Source of the DNA: Roseomonas genomospecies 6
GTDB lineage: Bacteria; Pseudomonadota; Alphaproteobacteria; Azospirillales; Azospirillaceae
Length of the DNA: 33,447 nt
Direction: 5' to 3'
NCBI RefSeq assembly: GCF_008365375.1
Contig: NZ_QOKW01000044.1
Location: forward strand, 1 to 33,447
Within the stretch, counting starts at the first letter, position 1, and the number at the start of each line of letters is the position of its first letter. The position numbers and the translations under genes are program-made. Below, in pieces: positions 30,537-33,447 of the stretch. The notes beneath the pieces are model-generated. The model saw only the letters and a list, made by a program, of their open reading frames with translations, was not told the DNA's origin and ran no database searches.

Positions 30537-30547
30537 GGAGACGCACC

Positions 30548-31381
30548 ATGGTGACGAAGAAGAAGGCCCTCCTGGGCAGCGCCCTGGCTCTGGTCCTGAC
30601 GCTCTCCGCGGCGTCGGCGGCCATGGCCGACGGCGGTGGCGGCGGGGATTGGCACGAGACCGCCGTCTACGAGCTCGCTCTGGTCCCGGGCGGCGCGGCC
30701 GACTCCGCAGCCGTGAGGGCCGACCTCGAATACGTGACCGGCATGCGCGAGCACCACGCGGGTGCGCTGACGATGTCCGATGAGTAACTGGCCAAGGGCC
30801 GGAACCCAGTGCTGCGGCGCATGGCGGGCGCCATCATCACCAACCAGAAGTACGAGATCGCCGTGCTCGACGAGGTGAAGCGACAGGTCGAGCAGCCCCC
30901 GACGGTGCTGGCCGACTTCGGTTCGACCAAGTTCGTCCGGCGGCCGGTGACCACCGAGGGGCTGGAGCACCGCCTGTCCTACATCAAGGCGCCGCCGCCG
31001 ACGGCGTTCGACCTCTGGACGACATCCGGCGCGGTCGACGAGTACGACGTCCGCTGGGCCAAGGCGATGATCGCGCACCACCAGGGCGCGCTCGACATGG
31101 CGCGGGAATACAACACCGACCCGAACGGCGAGAACAGCTTCCTGCGCACCATGAACTACGACATCGTCCAGGACCAGACCTACGAGATCGGGCTCCTGGA
31201 GAGCGTCGTCGACCGCTACCCCGGCGACGCCAGCGCCATCAAGCTGGACCCGTCCATGGTCCACGGCATGTCCATGCACGGCGCGCACGGCACGATGGAC
31301 CACGGCGCCATGGGTCATGACCAGATGGATCACGGACCCACGGGGCACCGACAAATGGGCCATAAGGGAATGGGCCACTGA
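30548..31381 (+). pseudogene. DUF305 family protein gene interrupted by an in-frame TAA
   Basis: The frame encodes a signal peptide (ALLGSALALVLTLSAASAAMA) and two DUF305 units, each with the HH motif: MREHHAGALTMSDE and MIAHHQGALDMAREY. At codon 80 (30785-30787) a TAA interrupts the first unit, between MSDE and LAKGRNPVLRRMAG, with no frame change either side; relatives usually have Tyr there, so TAC to TAA is a one-base change. The downstream part, if restarted at 30809, would lack a signal peptide. The tail is rich in His and Met (HGMSMHGAHGTMDHG, then MGHKGMGH). DUF305 proteins are periplasmic copper-associated proteins. The gene follows copZ by 11 bp. Confidence 0.8.
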
Positions 31382-31517
31382 TCCGCTATAGGATGTCCGG
31401 CGACGATCATGCTGGTAGCGTTTCTTGCCACCGCTCTCCTGCCGCGATGGAAGGCACGAGCACGAAGGATCGCATCGAACGTGAGAACAGTTGGCTGTCC
31501 TCATCAGGGAGTGCGAC

Positions 31518-31721
31518 ATGCGCACCAATATCGACATCAATGATGCTCTGATTGCCGAGGCGATGGCGGCCACCGGACTGACCACGAAGGAGGCCGTCGT
31601 CGAGGAGGCGCTTCGCCGCTTGATCCGCTTCAAGCAGGAGGAGAAGACGCTGGCGCTCCACGGTACTATCGAGTGGCAAGGCGACCTGGAGGCGAGCCGC
31701 CCAGGTCGCGGAGACGACTGA
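31518..31721 (+). CDS. vapB: VapB-family type II antitoxin
   Basis: 67 residues. The N-terminal ribbon-helix-helix reads MRTNIDINDALIAEAMAATG, then LTTKEAVVEEALRRLIRFKQ, the standard VapB pattern for DNA binding, with a C-terminal toxin-binding tail (WQGDLEASRPGRGDD). The expected vapC toxin, which normally starts overlapping the antitoxin stop, is missing: only a few codons resembling a VapC start remain. It may be a solitary antitoxin or a remnant of a lost pair. Confidence 0.8.
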   Translation: MRTNIDINDALIAEAMAATGLTTKEAVVEEALRRLIRFKQEEKTLALHGTIEWQGDLEASRPGRGDD

Positions 31722-31741
31722 TCATCGTGGGCGGCCAGTAG
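31718..31741 (+). pseudogene. Possible remnant of the vapC toxin start
   Basis: Overlapping the vapB stop, the frame CTG-ATC-ATC-GTG reads L-I-I-V, as VapC proteins often begin M-I-[IL]-V-D, but after that it reads GGQ and stops at 31741. This suggests that all but the first few codons were deleted. Four codons are weak evidence. Confidence 0.3.
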
Positions 31742-31765
31742 GCGGAGCAACGGCGGGGCGGGCGC

Positions 31766-33247
31766 TCAGCACCGCAGCTTCCGTTCCGCCTTGGCTCCGG
31801 CGACCAGCGCGCGCCGGACCAGTGCGGCAAGCTGGCGGGCCTGCAGGCGCCCGCGGACGAACCCCGAGCGCATCGCATCCAGCGCCGTCGGGTCGATCTC
31901 CGGCAGCACCGCCACGGCGCACTCGTAGTCGTCCGCCGCGTCGGCCAGGCATCCCGCGAACAGCGCGTCGAAGTCGCGCGCCCGCGGAGACCCAACCTCG
32001 ACCACCGCCAGCCGGGAGATCAGGACCGCCGGGATCGCCCCCGTGTCGTTCGCCGTCAGCAGCCACACGACGCGCGACAGGTCGACGGGGACGGCCAGCG
32101 CCTCGTCCGGCCAGCGCCGGGCCGAGGACGGCTCGAGCATCGACAGCAGCGTGTGGTGCAACCGGCCGTTCCGGTCGCTGCCGCCCGCCTTGTCCACTTC
32201 GTCCACCAGAACCAACGGGTTCGCCATCCCGTCCCGGAGCATGAGGAGGATCGGCAGGGACGGCGTCACTGTTCCCCAGCCTCGGGCGGTGCCTTGGAGG
32301 AGCCGGTTGTCCGACGCCCCCGCCGCGTTGACCATGCCAATCGGCAGTCCGGCGAGCCGGGACAGGCGGTGGGCGAACCGCGTCTTCCCGACGCCGGGCG
32401 GACCGGCGAGCAGCAACGGACGGGACAGCCCGAAGAAGGTCCGGCCGCAGCGGGCGCCGAGCAGGACGTCGTCGTGGACGCGCTCGACCACCGCGCCGAA
32501 CCACGGGAACTCGCGTTCCAGCGCGGCGCACAGGTCGTCCGGGTCGGGGGCCGGGGCCAGCGGAACCTCGCCGTCGAGCGTCGTCCTGATCCTGTCCAGG
32601 ATGGGCCTGAAGTCGCGGTCCCCGGTGGGGGGCGGGCTGGCCAGAAGCACGCGCATGGCCGGGCCGTCCTGACGGCCCTCCTCGCTCCCCACGGCGTCCG
32701 GCGCTTTCTCGGCCGCGGGGGGCGCCAGCAAAATGTCGAGGCCGAGCCCGGCGGCGATGTCGGCCGGGTCGGCGAACCGGGCCAGGCGCACGCGGAGGCG
32801 CTCCAACCTGGCGTTCAACGCGGCTTCGGCCCTGCATCCGTCGGTTCCGGCGTCGTCCGGGGGGTGTTGGACATCCCGGTGAAGGCGCATCGTGAGAACC
32901 AGGTCGGCGAGGGGGACGGCGCGCGACGCCAGCACGAGACAGCCGTTCTCGATCTCCGGCCAGCGGTCCTAGTCGCCGGGGAGGCCCCACGTTTCTCTGA
33001 CCAGCGGGAAGAGGAGCATCCATGCCCACGGGTCGCCGCTCTCGCATCGGGGAAGGAGGGAGGCGAGCGTGCCTCGTGTAGCCACGGACACCTCGTCCAG
33101 CCTGACGCGCGCCTCAGCGACCAATGCCGTCCGCAAGCGGGCCTGCGCGTCGACGGAGGGCCGCTGGACGCGCCAGAGGCCAAGTAGGTTTTCACATCCC
33201 GGCGCTTCAGATCCTGCGCCTGATTCATCACCAGGACGCTCAGTCAT
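31766..33247 (-). pseudogene. Lon-like AAA ATPase gene interrupted by an in-frame TAG
   Basis: From the ATG at 33247 the frame encodes 92 residues, reaches TAG (32971-32969) after WGLPGD, and resumes in the same frame with DRWPEIENGCLVLASR to 31766, 493 codons in all. The ATPase part has Walker A AGPPGVGKTRF (about residues 281-291), Walker B LVLVDEVDKAGG (about 345-356) and an arginine/sensor region, TANDTGAIP. It resembles the AAA module of Lon-type proteins, without a visible Ser-Lys protease domain. A downstream GTG at 32935 could give a truncated ATPase. An IS5-family element begins 13 bp before the start codon, probably cutting off the promoter. Confidence 0.75.
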
Positions 33248-33259
33248 CTAGCCCTCTCA

Positions 33260-33447
33260 GAGCCTGTCCGGGAAGAAGTTGAATCGGATGAATCGGTTGT
33301 GATTCAAGGTAGCCTCCAACACGGAGGCGAAGATGTGGACAGCGGAGAAGCGAGACCGCCACGATCGCAGCGGGCTGCGTTACCCGAGCGATCTGAGCGA
33401 TGAGGAATGGTGGATCATCGCGCCGCTGATCCCCCCGGGGCGGCGTG
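33260..33447 (+). mobile_element. Left end of an IS5-family insertion sequence
   Basis: The likely terminal repeat starts GAGCCTGTCCGGGAAG at 33260, similar to ends of IS427/IS1031-type IS5 elements, and the three bases before it (TCA, 33257-33259) fit their TNA target duplication. The transposase start lies inside. The right end is outside the window, so the boundary is inferred from one side only. Confidence 0.6.
33333..33447 (+). CDS. IS5-family transposase, N-terminal part
   Basis: 38 codons in the window, from ATG at 33333 to the right edge. YPSDLSDEEWWIIAPLIPPG is the well-conserved N-terminus of IS5-family (DUF4096-type) transposases. The DDE catalytic residues lie beyond the window. 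Confidence 0.82.
   Translation, partial: MWTAEKRDRHDRSGLRYPSDLSDEEWWIIAPLIPPGRR

Overview
The window is high-GC DNA with codon use typical of a Rhodospirillales-type alphaproteobacterium; an Azospirillum-like host is my best guess from protein style only. It is an accessory island built around copper handling, sulfur redox chemistry (tetrathionate, thiosulfate, persulfide) and periplasmic thiol redox. I see no rRNA, tRNA or CRISPR.

Region by region: (1) 1-3633, minus strand: a copper efflux and periplasmic protection operon (small secreted Cys protein, Met-rich Spy-like chaperone, DUF2933 protein, ICMT-like methyltransferase, CusC-like and CusB-like proteins), preceded by a CueR-type operator at 3831-3851. 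(2) 4072-7138, plus strand: a small secreted protein, a His-rich Tat-exported CuA protein, an unusual heme-copper oxidase-like subunit I and a small membrane protein, ending in a hairpin. (3) 7171-8612, minus: an SRPBCC protein and an unrecognised nuclease-like protein. (4) 8624-11620: a persulfide-response module (TauE exporter, two YeeE/YedE half-transporters and a BigR/SqrR-like ArsR repressor on minus; a divergent persulfide dioxygenase-like gene on plus), then a carboxymuconolactone decarboxylase-like gene. (5) 12178-21694, plus: a tetrathionate two-component system and reductase (ttrS, ttrR, ttrB, ttrC, ttrA), a pseudoazurin-like cupredoxin and the diheme thiosulfate dehydrogenase TsdA. 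(6) 21749-29260, minus: an internally duplicated diheme cytochrome, an OBAP-type lipoprotein, an ETHE1-like dioxygenase with its DUF442 partner, a DUF2892 membrane protein, a small membrane protein, and DsbA/ScsC and ScsB/DsbD thiol-redox proteins, headed by another small secreted Cys protein. (7) 29590-31381, plus: a methyltransferase, a second CueR-type promoter, a CopZ-like chaperone and a DUF305 gene broken by an in-frame TAA. (8) 31518-33447: a VapB antitoxin without its toxin, a Lon-like AAA ATPase gene broken by an in-frame TAG, and the start of an IS5-family element.

How the parts fit: the copper genes at both ends carry near-identical CueR operators, so one regulator encoded outside the window probably controls both. 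TtrBCA and TsdA can interconvert tetrathionate and thiosulfate, and the BigR-like module plus two dioxygenases would dispose of persulfides and sulfite formed from such sulfur chemistry. ScsB/ScsC-type proteins protect periplasmic thiols, which copper attacks. Genes near the right edge are decaying next to an insertion sequence. Most noteworthy are the oxidase-like subunit I, which by eye lacks canonical active-site histidines, the cupredoxin with Glu at the axial-ligand position, and the tetrathionate/thiosulfate locus with a strong palindrome upstream of ttrB.
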